Shown here in pieces: positions 7,383 to 15,467 of a DNA stretch of 23,703 bases. Origin of the DNA: DATACZ01 sp036258795 (lineage in GTDB: Bacteria > Actinomycetota > CADDZG01 > JAHWKV01); assembly GCA_036258795.1 (NCBI GenBank), contig DATACZ010000001.1, forward strand, positions 1-23,703, in the 5' to 3' direction. The notes beneath the pieces are model-generated. The model was not told where the DNA came from. It searched no databases and saw only the letters and a list, made by a program, of their open reading frames with translations. A program made the translations under genes and the position numbers. Every line of letters starts with the position of its first letter. The first letter of the stretch is position 1.

Positions 7383-7937
7383 TCACGGTTCCCTCTCCTC
7401 GGGCACCGTCAGCAGCTCGGCCAGCCGCATGCGGGCCCGTGCGATCCGGCTCTTGACCGTGCCTACGGGGACGCCGGTGGAAGCCGCAATCTCCCCATAG
7501 CTCATCCCGTACAGATCGCGCATCACCACCACCGCCCGCTGGCCGGGCAGGAGCTGTTGAAGCGCCGCCTCCACCGATAGACGTGTTTCGACATCGGCCG
7601 GCCTCTCCGGTGGCTCCGGTCCGTCTGCCATGGGCGAGGGAGTGCGCGCCCGCTTCCTTCCGAAGTCGTGACAGGTGTTGACCGTGAGGCGGTACAGCCA
7701 GGTTTTGAAGGCCGATTGGTGGTGAAACGACGAGGCCTTTCGAAAAACCGTAAGGAAGACCTCTTGGGTGGCATCCAGTGCGTCGGCTCGGCTGCCGCCG
7801 AGCATCCTGTAGGCCAGGCCAAACACGGAGGACTCATGGCGGCGAAGAAGAACCTCCAAGGCATCGCGATCTCCGGAACGGACGAAGCTGGCCACAAGGT
7901 TCTCGTCGCTGGCCGACTCCAGGTCCTGGATGCGCAT
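7383..7937 (-). CDS. sigM: ECF-family RNA polymerase sigma factor, SigM-like by position
   Basis: This 184-residue protein has the two domains of an extracytoplasmic-function sigma factor. Region 2 (about 25-95) includes DATQEVFLTVFRKASSF and FKTWLYRLTVNTCHDFGRK, for -10 recognition and melting. Region 4 (about 125-178) has LQQLLPGQRAVVVMRDLYG and the helix-turn-helix YGEIAASTGVPVGTVKSRI, for -35 binding. It is followed by its membrane anti-sigma partner and preceded by the murJ-pseudokinase genes, which is the position of SigM in mycobacteria and Streptomyces. The gene name rests on synteny; the regulon is unknown. It starts 54 bases after the pseudokinase stop. No clear ribosome site is visible before the ATG at 7937. 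Confidence 0.93.
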   Translation of the reverse strand: MRIQDLESASDENLVASFVRSGDRDALEVLLRRHESSVFGLAYRMLGGSRADALDATQEVFLTVFRKASSFHHQSAFKTWLYRLTVNTCHDFGRKRARTPSPMADGPEPPERPADVETRLSVEAALQQLLPGQRAVVVMRDLYGMSYGEIAASTGVPVGTVKSRIARARMRLAELLTVPEEREP

Positions 7938-7991
7938 GAGGCATTATGCGCCGCCCCCTTGGGTGCAGGACCTGCCGGATAGTAGCCTGCT

Positions 7992-9533
7992 TCAGGAGGT
8001 GCCGCTGGGCCTGATCTCTGAAATCGCCACCGCATAGGGATGGTTGCTGTTTCCCTCCCCTGAGGTGGTGGTTAGCCGGGTAATCCAAAGCATCCAGTAC
8101 CGGTGATTGCCGGACACCTCGAAGACCTGAGACCTTTCGGTGGTCCGTGGTTCAACCGGACTGCTGAAGCTTTGGCCGTCATCGGACGATCGGATAACCC
8201 CCTCCCAGCCGCCGGTAACCGATTGCACCGTGATGCTTTGCAGCTCTTGGGCGCGTCCAAGGTCGATTACTATGCCAACGCCTCTCTTGAGGCCACCGAA
8301 GGTGGGGCTCCGGTAAGAGGAGGTCGACCAGGACGTCGATGGATTGTTGTCCAGTGCCAAGCGCACCTGGTCGTCATTCTCCTCCCCGTCGCCTGGCGGC
8401 GGGTCGTAGGACCTGGCGCGTACCACCTCGACCGAGGCTGCCTTGGGCTGATCCAGTGACTCCTCAACCACGGTGGTAACGCGGTTTCTCAGGGAAGGGA
8501 TGGCCAGGACCAGTCCCACGGCCGCAAGTATCACCAGAACCGTCGGCAACAGCCATCGACCCTCGGAGCGGAGGAACGATTCGCCCGCCGGCTCCAGCCG
8601 CCTCCGGCGACGATGGGACTCACGGGCAGAGGGCAGAGCGGGGCTGGCGATTCTCTGGGCCGCCCCCCCATGCCCCCTAGCCTTCCGCAGCGCCTTTTCC
8701 ATGACCTGGGCCGAGGCGAATCGATCTTCGGGCCGCCTTGCCAGCGCCTTCATGATTGCCGCCTCCAGCTCCGGCGGGACGTCCGAGCGGATTTCCCCGG
8801 GACGCCGGAAGATCTGCACTGTGCCCTCCTCTCGCGGGGAGCTAAGCGCAGTGCTCTTCGGCCCCAAGCCGGTCAGGCACTCGTAGAGGACGACGCCGAG
8901 GGCGTAGAGGTCGGCCCTCGCATCCGCCTGTCCCTGGGCGGCCAACTCTGGCGAGAGGTACCAACCGCCGGCCGGGGTGTCCTCGGGGCGCGAGGCTCGG
9001 GTCGCCCAGACCGCCCGGGCAAGCCCGAAATCGGAGACCTTGAGGTGGCCGGTCTCGGTGAAAAGGATGTTCTCGGGGCGGATATCGTGGTGCACGATGC
9101 CTGCATCGTGGGCGTGGTGGAGTGCCGCTGCCACCTCCGCACCCAGCGCCGCCACTCCCTTGGGGTCCAGGGGTCCTTCGGCGAGCTGGTCTCGGAGGGT
9201 TCCTCCCGGAAGGTACTCCATGACGATGAATGGCGCTCCCTCATGCTCCCCGGTATCGAAGACCGAGACGATGTGGGCGTGGCTGAGGCGGGCTGCCGCC
9301 ATAGCGGCCACCCTAAAGCGCCGCCTGATCGTCGCGTCGGATAGGAGCTCCGGGCGGAGGATCTTGGCGGCAACGGTACGGCCAAGGACGTCGTCCTCGG
9401 CCCGCCACAGATCGGTCACCGTGCCTCGGGCGATGCAGGATTCAAGCTTGTAGCGTCCGGCGAGCTTCACGGTCGCTCCGGAGCTGAGCGTCCCGCCCGT
9501 CAACGACGGCGTCGAGCGATTGTCAGAATCCAA
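7992..9533 (-). CDS. Membrane pseudokinase with extracellular discoidin/galactose-binding-like domain (split MviN C-terminal half)
   Basis: This 513-residue protein has a Ser/Thr-kinase fold at 25-285, a Pro/Arg-rich juxtamembrane region, one membrane helix (about 327-348) and an outside domain (about 367-511) resembling F5/8-type discoidin folds (ALDNNPSTSWSTS, then GIVIDLGRAQELQSITVQSV). In the kinase part the VAAK lysine (K57), loop aspartate (D150), N155 and DFG (168-170) remain. The glycine loop is degenerate (IARGTVTDLW, 34-43), the alphaC glutamate position appears to be alanine (A76), and the catalytic-loop lysine is Arg (R152). That fits a pseudokinase or very weak kinase. In mycobacteria a pseudokinase and an extracellular domain are fused behind MurJ in MviN (Rv3910), where PknB phosphorylation recruits FhaA. 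Here it is a separate gene: a TTG start with GAAGAGG upstream, overlapping murJ by 34 bases. Confidence 0.85.
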   Translation of the reverse strand: MDSDNRSTPSLTGGTLSSGATVKLAGRYKLESCIARGTVTDLWRAEDDVLGRTVAAKILRPELLSDATIRRRFRVAAMAAARLSHAHIVSVFDTGEHEGAPFIVMEYLPGGTLRDQLAEGPLDPKGVAALGAEVAAALHHAHDAGIVHHDIRPENILFTETGHLKVSDFGLARAVWATRASRPEDTPAGGWYLSPELAAQGQADARADLYALGVVLYECLTGLGPKSTALSSPREEGTVQIFRRPGEIRSDVPPELEAAIMKALARRPEDRFASAQVMEKALRKARGHGGAAQRIASPALPSARESHRRRRRLEPAGESFLRSEGRWLLPTVLVILAAVGLVLAIPSLRNRVTTVVEESLDQPKAASVEVVRARSYDPPPGDGEENDDQVRLALDNNPSTSWSTSSYRSPTFGGLKRGVGIVIDLGRAQELQSITVQSVTGGWEGVIRSSDDGQSFSSPVEPRTTERSQVFEVSGNHRYWMLWITRLTTTSGEGNSNHPYAVAISEIRPSGTS

Positions 9534-11161
9534 CGTACCTCTTCCAGACGTAGTGCCTTGGCCATGCCAGCGTAGACCAAAAGGCCCGCGGCGGTAGCGG
9601 CAAGGACCTGAACGAGCTGCTGGACGGTGGACGGCAGCTCCAGCTGCTCGGCGGCGAATCCGGATACCAGCCAGGCCGCCGCTCCGGTGAGTGCGGACGC
9701 CAGAAGGATCTTCATCAGCGTGGCGGGGTATCCCCTGGTGACCCTGTGCCCAACTCGCCCCTTTATAGATCGCAGGGCCAGCGCTGCGGCGACCATGTAG
9801 GAGGCGGCATGACCCGCGGCCAACCCGGCTATCTGGTGGCGCGGGTCATCCAGCACGGCGAAGGCCGTGACGTCCAGCACCACGTTGACCGCAAAGCCGA
9901 CCAGGTTGATGAGCATTGGGGTCCGCGTGTCTCCCATGGCGTAGAAGGCTCGGAGGAACAGATAGAAAGTCGAAAAGAAGAAGATGCCGATCGCCCAGAC
10001 GCGCAGGGTGAGGCTGACCATGTCCGTCGACGCCTCGGTGGTGATCCCATGTTCGAGCAAGAGCGACACGATGCTGGGAGCAATCGCCAGGTACCCGGCG
10101 ATGGCCGGCAAGACGAAGAAGGCGATGGCTCTGAGCCCACCCCCCAGCTCTTCGGCAAACCTCCGCAGGTCATTCGCTACGGCCCGCTCGGTCAGGGACG
10201 GAAATATTGCGGTAGCTATCGAGACGGCCAGCAGTCCGTGGGGGAGTTGGAAGAATACGAAGGCGTACTGGTAAGCGGCTACCCCGCCTTGAACCTGGTT
10301 GGCTAGAAAAAGGGCCACCCAGAGGCCGATCATGTTGGTGACCACGTATCCGGCCATGAAGGCCGAGAGACGGATCAACCGGCCGAACCTCGGATCGATT
10401 ATCCCGTCTCCGCGCCGCCACCGGTATCCGACTCGCCGCATGTATAACCAGGGGGCCAGAGCTTGCAGCCCAACCCCGGCGCTGGTCCCGATCCCCAGGA
10501 TTAGCGCTCCGGCTGTCGGTACGGAGGATGCGCCTCTCATGGTCTCGGGGACGGTGGCTGCAAACAGGAGGAGAGTGGCGGTCACGGTGAGGTTGTTGAG
10601 CACCGGTGCGAACATGGGCACCCCGAAGCGGCGGTGGGCGTTCAGCACCGCGGTGGAGATGTAGGAAAGTCCGTAGAAAAGAATTTGAGGTACGAAGAGC
10701 CGAAGCAAGAAGGTGCCCGTCATCTGCTGAGCCGCCTCCGCACCGCCTGAGACCCTCAGAGTGTAGAGCTTGAATATGAGCGGGGCGGCCACCACCACCA
10801 CCAGGCTGATCGCCGCCAGCAGCAGCACCGTCGCGTTGGTGACGCGATGGATGAACCGCCAGGCCTCCTCCTGCCCATCCGTATCCCTGACCTCGATGTA
10901 AGCCCTCATGAGCACCGAGGAGAGAACCCCGCCAATGATCAGCTCGTGGATCATCGTGGGGGTGGTGTTGGCCAGGTTGTAGGTGTCCGCCAGACGGCTT
11001 TCGGTTACCCCCAAGGCGTAGGTGGTCGCCGCCAGCCTCATGAGTCCCGTGGCTCTGCTGACGGCGGTACCGGCGCTTGCCACGGCGGCGCCCCGGCCGG
11101 CTGAAGCGGTTAGCTGGCCCCGTGCCACTTGATGCGTCTGCGGGCGGCTCCGATCATCCAC
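9500..11161 (-). CDS. murJ: Lipid II flippase MurJ (MviN membrane domain)
   Basis: This 553-residue MOP-superfamily transporter flips lipid II across the cytoplasmic membrane for peptidoglycan synthesis. About 14 membrane helices are expected. The N-terminus shows the family pattern AVSRATGLMRLAATTYALG followed by DTYNLANTTPTMIHELIIGG and LSSVLMRAYIEV, the helix 1-2 region that lines the cavity. The protein stops after helix 14 with EEVRWILTIARRRR and has no kinase domain, unlike the mycobacterial fusion. The GTG at 11161 overlaps the end of the DUF6049 gene by 52 bases; an in-frame GTG at 11128 is an alternative, and neither has a good ribosome site. The 34-base overlap with the pseudokinase gene downstream suggests coupled translation. 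Confidence 0.95.
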   Translation of the reverse strand: MDDRSRPQTHQVARGQLTASAGRGAAVASAGTAVSRATGLMRLAATTYALGVTESRLADTYNLANTTPTMIHELIIGGVLSSVLMRAYIEVRDTDGQEEAWRFIHRVTNATVLLLAAISLVVVVAAPLIFKLYTLRVSGGAEAAQQMTGTFLLRLFVPQILFYGLSYISTAVLNAHRRFGVPMFAPVLNNLTVTATLLLFAATVPETMRGASSVPTAGALILGIGTSAGVGLQALAPWLYMRRVGYRWRRGDGIIDPRFGRLIRLSAFMAGYVVTNMIGLWVALFLANQVQGGVAAYQYAFVFFQLPHGLLAVSIATAIFPSLTERAVANDLRRFAEELGGGLRAIAFFVLPAIAGYLAIAPSIVSLLLEHGITTEASTDMVSLTLRVWAIGIFFFSTFYLFLRAFYAMGDTRTPMLINLVGFAVNVVLDVTAFAVLDDPRHQIAGLAAGHAASYMVAAALALRSIKGRVGHRVTRGYPATLMKILLASALTGAAAWLVSGFAAEQLELPSTVQQLVQVLAATAAGLLVYAGMAKALRLEEVRWILTIARRRR

Positions 11162-13203
11162 CAGCCAACGAGAAAGATTCCTGCTCCGCCGGTGATGGAG
11201 AGCGCCACGATGTTGTACTCGGTCGAGCGAATCGTTAACAGGCTCTCCGAGATGGTCAGCCCGGCGGGGGAGAGGACGCTTACCTTGAGGGGGAACGTGC
11301 CGGAGGCCTGGGTGATGGCCCGGACCCTGACCGTGTAGTTGGGTGGCTGCAGCTTCTGGACGGTGATCCTATTGCCGTCGGGAAATCGAAGCTTGTCAGA
11401 ATCCAGGCGAATGACGATGTCGACCGGATAAGACAGGCCAGAGCCCACCGAGAGAGGGATCACCCCCGCCCGCGAGGTAAGCGTGATGGTCTGAGGTGCC
11501 GGCGCCTGGACCCGGCCTATCTCGGCGGAGATCGATGGAGGAAGGGCCCTGGCGAAGGCGCGGGCCTGCCTGACCCCCGCGTTGGTTGACCACCAGTCGG
11601 TGCTCTCTGCAATCAGCAGCCGGCGGGAGAAGGTGGCCAGCCTGGAGGCTGGCGGCGCCAGGGAGGCGTAGCGCTGGATGGATCGGTGGGCCTGCTGAAG
11701 CGCAGGGAAGTAATCCTGTCCGGGAGGCTCCGGTCCGTTCTCCAGTGCTGCACGCTGAGAGATCAGCCTGACGGCTTGGGACTGCGGCTGTATGTCGTTC
11801 ACTATCACATCCGGGGTGACGGCCCTTAGCCAGGGAGCCTGGGCTAAACCGGATATCAGGGCCTCCGCGACTTCGGTCTCCAGGTCCCACTGGACCGGCG
11901 CCACCGCCACAATCGCCCGGTTCTGGGAGGGCCTTTCCAGATGGATAGTGACCGACTCTGCGAGGAAGCGCTGGCGGGCCTCCACCGGCCCCAACTCCTC
12001 GCTCTGCTCCAGGACCTCCTCCAGATCGGGATCGGATACCACCGCCAAGGTGGGCCTGCCCGACGGTGTTCCTGCTGTCGACTGACGGCTGGGTGATATC
12101 TCCACCGGGATTCCTCTGGTGAGCGACCCAGGGATCTCGGTGAGTGACCCCGGTGCAAGAATCAGGCGATCAAAGCCGGACCGCTCCACCTCCTGAAGGG
12201 TGATCTCATCCAGCGAGCCCCTGGCGGGCAGCAGCCATCCGCGAAGCGGCTGCGCCCCCAAAACCCCACCCGGCCGGGGACCGAGAAGGTTGCGCCCTTC
12301 CAGGACCTGGGCCTCGGCCCGGTCCTTGAGCCCGTGACGCACCAGGACGGGGAGGGAGGCCCTCGAGTACTCGGTTGTAATCACCCTGGTGGGGGGGCGG
12401 AGCGCCAGTGCTTGAAGGCGGGCCAGAGCTAGGGCCGCGGATTGCGCGGTGGGGTCCTCAGGGCCGACCCTGCGAGCCTCCCCGCCTGATCGGACCACGT
12501 AGCCGTTGCCCAGGTCGTCCAGCATCTTGAGCAACAGCCCGCTCGGGCCGAGGGTGATGGGGACGTCCGGAAACCGCTCCAGGGCCGGCAGCAGCTTGGC
12601 AATCCGGCCTCTGGTGATGGAGCGAGTAAGGGCATCCGACCCGACCACACTGGGACGGCGCCCGTCCGTGTAGATGGACGGGGCATGCATGGGAATCACC
12701 AGGCTCAAGCTGAGCGGGTTAAGGGGCGGCTCCGAGAAGAACATCATGTAGGTGTCGATGGTGTTCGACTCGACCGATCCGGATCGCACCAGGATCCGAA
12801 TGGGGTACGCCCTGTCGTTCCTGGAGCCGCGGAAGGCCACCAGCTCGCTGAGAGGTTTCACCACCTCGAGCGCCCTGGTCGCTCCGGGCCGGAGAGCTTC
12901 TTCGAATGGGAAAGTGTCGCTTCCCCGGACCCGGCCCAGCCTTCCGGTGTAGGTGGCGTGGAGCTGCGACCGGCTGGTGACTCCTTCGTGAATCGACACC
13001 GTCACCTCCAGGCGGTCGACGGGGGCGTCGCCGGAGTTCGTGACCTCCAGCGCTATCCTCAGGGCATCCTGAGGGCCGAGGGATACGGGAAAGCTCGCCA
13101 GCCGAACCTCCAGTGCCGGTGCCGCCAGGGCCGGGGTGGCCGGCCAGAGCCAGGCAATTGCCACCACGGCAACAGTCAGACGGCGAAGCAGCTTCGTTGG
13201 CAT
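11110..13203 (-). CDS. DUF6049-type secreted membrane-anchored protein (Rv3909-like by position)
   Basis: From the ATG at 13203 this is 697 residues. A clear signal peptide (RRLTVAVVAIAWLWPATPALA, cleaved near residue 27) leads into a large outside region with beta-rich ends: about 30-150 resembles an Ig-like or CARDB-like fold (LEVTNSGDAPVDRLEVTVSI), and another lies before the end. A single helix (ITGGAGIFLVGWWMIG) and a short basic tail close the protein, so it is held in the membrane facing outwards. This architecture and its place directly before murJ match the DUF6049 family, represented by Rv3909. Its function is unknown; constant linkage to MurJ suggests a role in cell-wall assembly. 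The open frame reaches back to 13272, but the later ATG gives the signal peptide and starts 7 bases after the preceding stop. Confidence 0.82.
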   Translation of the reverse strand: MPTKLLRRLTVAVVAIAWLWPATPALAAPALEVRLASFPVSLGPQDALRIALEVTNSGDAPVDRLEVTVSIHEGVTSRSQLHATYTGRLGRVRGSDTFPFEEALRPGATRALEVVKPLSELVAFRGSRNDRAYPIRILVRSGSVESNTIDTYMMFFSEPPLNPLSLSLVIPMHAPSIYTDGRRPSVVGSDALTRSITRGRIAKLLPALERFPDVPITLGPSGLLLKMLDDLGNGYVVRSGGEARRVGPEDPTAQSAALALARLQALALRPPTRVITTEYSRASLPVLVRHGLKDRAEAQVLEGRNLLGPRPGGVLGAQPLRGWLLPARGSLDEITLQEVERSGFDRLILAPGSLTEIPGSLTRGIPVEISPSRQSTAGTPSGRPTLAVVSDPDLEEVLEQSEELGPVEARQRFLAESVTIHLERPSQNRAIVAVAPVQWDLETEVAEALISGLAQAPWLRAVTPDVIVNDIQPQSQAVRLISQRAALENGPEPPGQDYFPALQQAHRSIQRYASLAPPASRLATFSRRLLIAESTDWWSTNAGVRQARAFARALPPSISAEIGRVQAPAPQTITLTSRAGVIPLSVGSGLSYPVDIVIRLDSDKLRFPDGNRITVQKLQPPNYTVRVRAITQASGTFPLKVSVLSPAGLTISESLLTIRSTEYNIVALSITGGAGIFLVGWWMIGAARRRIKWHGAS

Positions 13204-13210
13204 GTCGACC

Positions 13211-13972
13211 CTAGGAGAATAGCTGCCCAAGCTCGTAACCTGCGTACAGCAAGGCCGCCACCGAGAAAGCAATTGCCATCGTGATCCGTAACGGGCGCTC
13301 CGAGGACAGGATGGTCAGCCTGGCGCCGAACCGCGCTCCAGGGATTACGGCCACGCAGAGTAGAAGGGCCACCCTCCAGTCGATATTTTTCGCAAGCACG
13401 TGCCCCAGCATGTTGGGCACCATTGTCACGGCGATCACAGTGAGGGAGGTGCCGAGAGCCACCTTGGTGGGCAGCCGAAAGAACTTTATAAACGCAGGCA
13501 CTATCAGGAATCCGCCACCCACCCCCAGCAGTCCGGATGAGAATCCGGAGACCACACCTAGAGCGGCGAATCCGGCCGCGGAACCGCGTGGCGGCTCCGG
13601 ATCCTCGTCCTTCTCCTCTGGCCGCTCGGGAAAGAGGCGAATACCGAGAAAGAAGATCACCGCCGCGGTGGCAATCATGAGGTAGGAGCCGTTGAACAAC
13701 CTGGTGCTCCGGGCGCCGGCAAATGAGGCCACGGCACCGCTCAAAGAGGTCCAGGCTGCAGCTCTGTTGTCGATGAGCCCCGACCGGAAGTACGTCCACG
13801 CACCCGTGGCCGATCCCGGGATGATCATCGGAACGGTCGACCCAATGGCCTGATATGCGTTGACGCCCAAGAGCCGAATCAAAGGGGTGGCAACGCTCGC
13901 GCCTCCCACTCCCAGAGCTCCGGAGAAGATTCCGGCCGCCAGGCCGCTTAATAGGAATCCAACTGTTTGCAC
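13211..13972 (-). CDS. TauE/SafE-family (DUF81) membrane permease
   Basis: This 253-residue protein of about eight membrane helices has the two-fold repeat of the TauE/SafE family. Each half starts with a glycine-rich helix-break motif: GIFSGALGVGGASVATPL near residue 15 and GFSSGLLGVGGGFLIVPAF near residue 144. A charged cytoplasmic loop (FPERPEEKDEDPEPPRG) joins the halves. Known members move sulfite, sulfoacetate or other organosulfur anions, but the substrate here cannot be inferred. It starts at a GTG, is the first gene of the minus-strand murJ cluster and ends 7 bases before the DUF6049 start. In mycobacteria a nudix hydrolase gene (mutT4) occupies this place, so it may be a lineage-specific replacement. 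Confidence 0.9.
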   Translation of the reverse strand: MQTVGFLLSGLAAGIFSGALGVGGASVATPLIRLLGVNAYQAIGSTVPMIIPGSATGAWTYFRSGLIDNRAAAWTSLSGAVASFAGARSTRLFNGSYLMIATAAVIFFLGIRLFPERPEEKDEDPEPPRGSAAGFAALGVVSGFSSGLLGVGGGFLIVPAFIKFFRLPTKVALGTSLTVIAVTMVPNMLGHVLAKNIDWRVALLLCVAVIPGARFGARLTILSSERPLRITMAIAFSVAALLYAGYELGQLFS

Positions 13973-14059
13973 GGCCCGGCCATGCTAATGGTGGTTTGGC
14001 CGCTTATGCGGATGGAGAACGCCGCGGCAGGTATTCAGCCAGTTTTGGGTGCGTCCACC

Positions 14060-14065
14060 TATCCT
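14060..14065 (+). promoter_or_regulatory. Candidate leaderless -10 element for cca
   Basis: TATCCT ends seven bases before the ATG at 14073, the spacing expected if transcription begins at the start codon. No ribosome site precedes the ATG and no convincing -35 was found. The intergenic region (13973-14072) must also hold the start of the divergent permease cluster. Confidence 0.4.
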
Positions 14066-14072
14066 TAGCCCT

Positions 14073-15467
14073 ATGAGCGACCTTTCTGCCAAATTGATCC
14101 CCAAGGTGGCCCTCGACCTCGCCGAGGCCTTTCGATCGTCCGGATTCGGCCTGTGGCTGGTTGGAGGATGGGTCCGCGACGCGCTGCTCGGAAAGATTCA
14201 CTCCGATCTGGACCTTGCCACCGACGCCAGGCCCGAGCAGTCGCTCGAGATCCTGAAGAGCTGGTCTAAACGAACCCCGTGGACCACCGGGATGGAGTTC
14301 GGCACCGTGGGGATCCAGCATGGCGGGACGCGGATCGAGGTCACTACCTTCCGGACCGAGGTCTATGAAACAAGCTCCCGCCACCCATCGGTCACCTATG
14401 GCAAGGACCTGAAGACCGACCTCTCCCGAAGAGACTTCACGATCAACGCTATGGCCATAGCCCTTCCCGACGTGCGGCTGGAAGATCCCTTTGGCGGAAT
14501 CAATGACCTCGTTGCAAAAAGGCTCCGTACCCCTCTGGAGCCCGAGGTGTCATTCTCGGACGACCCTCTGCGCATGCTTCGAGCCCTGCGTTTCGCCTCC
14601 ACGCTCGAGTTTCAGGTGGATCCGGCGGCCCTGGCTGCGATCGCGGAGATGCACGAGCGACTGTCGATAATCTCTGCCGAGCGCATTCGTGACGAGCTTT
14701 CCAAGCTGATCCTGGGGATGGCTCCCTCGACGGCTCTGGACCTGGCGACCGAGACCCACCTGGCGGATGAGTTCCTTCCCGAGCTGCCGGCTCTCAAGCT
14801 GGAACAGGATCCGATCCACCGCCATAAGGACGTCTTCAGGCACAGCCTGGCGGTTCTGGACAACGTCTCGTCCACCGATGCTCAAGATCCCGACCTGGCG
14901 CTGCGCCTGGCGGCGCTCCTGCACGACATCGGCAAGCCCAAGACCCGGCAAATTACCTCCAAGGGAGTGAGCTTCCACCACCATGAGGTAGTGGGTGCCC
15001 AGATGGTCGAGTCCCGGCTCTCGGAGCTTAGATATCCATCCCGTTTGGTGGAGGAGGTAAGGCAGCTCGTGTACCTCCACCTGCGGTTCCACACCTACGC
15101 CCTGGGGTGGACTGACCGGGCCGTGAGGCGATACGTCCGGGACGCCGGGCCCCTGTTGAAGAAGCTGAACACCCTGGTCAGGGCCGACTGCACCACCCGA
15201 AATCCCGCCAAGGCGGCGCGGCTTGCCCGGCGGATGGACGACCTGGAGGCCCGTATCCGGGATCTCGAGTCCAGGGAGGAGCTGGCTCGCCTCCGTCCGG
15301 CACTCGACGGCCACGAGGTGATGGCTCATCTGGGCATCGCGCCCGGAAGGCTGGTGGGAGAAGCGCTCGACTTCCTTATGGAAATCAGGCTCGACGAGGG
15401 TGAGATAAGCAAGCAGGAGGCCGAACGCCGGCTTGACGAGTGGTATCGGCAGCGCCATGGGGATTGA
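14073..15467 (+). CDS. cca: CCA-adding tRNA nucleotidyltransferase with HD domain
   Basis: This 464-residue class II nucleotidyltransferase builds or repairs the CCA end of tRNAs; in Actinobacteria it is often named pcnA. The head domain has LVGGWVRDALLG (29-40) and the metal-binding D45-x-D47 in HSDLDLAT. RRDFTINAMAI near residue 120 belongs to the second conserved head motif. The neck follows with DDPLRMLRALRFA, an RNA- and nucleotide-binding element. A C-terminal HD phosphohydrolase domain shows LLHDIGK with H284-D285. The ATG at 14073 is preferred over an in-frame GTG at 14049 because it begins the normal N-terminus and follows a possible leaderless promoter. It is divergent from the murJ cluster, as in M. 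tuberculosis, and overlaps the next gene by 11 bases. Confidence 0.94.
   Translation: MSDLSAKLIPKVALDLAEAFRSSGFGLWLVGGWVRDALLGKIHSDLDLATDARPEQSLEILKSWSKRTPWTTGMEFGTVGIQHGGTRIEVTTFRTEVYETSSRHPSVTYGKDLKTDLSRRDFTINAMAIALPDVRLEDPFGGINDLVAKRLRTPLEPEVSFSDDPLRMLRALRFASTLEFQVDPAALAAIAEMHERLSIISAERIRDELSKLILGMAPSTALDLATETHLADEFLPELPALKLEQDPIHRHKDVFRHSLAVLDNVSSTDAQDPDLALRLAALLHDIGKPKTRQITSKGVSFHHHEVVGAQMVESRLSELRYPSRLVEEVRQLVYLHLRFHTYALGWTDRAVRRYVRDAGPLLKKLNTLVRADCTTRNPAKAARLARRMDDLEARIRDLESREELARLRPALDGHEVMAHLGIAPGRLVGEALDFLMEIRLDEGEISKQEAERRLDEWYRQRHGD

Noticed and set aside
14550..15458. Minus-strand open frame of 302 codons
   Set aside because: It is antisense to cca, whose catalytic motifs are all intact in this stretch, and its own translation shows no recognisable motif.
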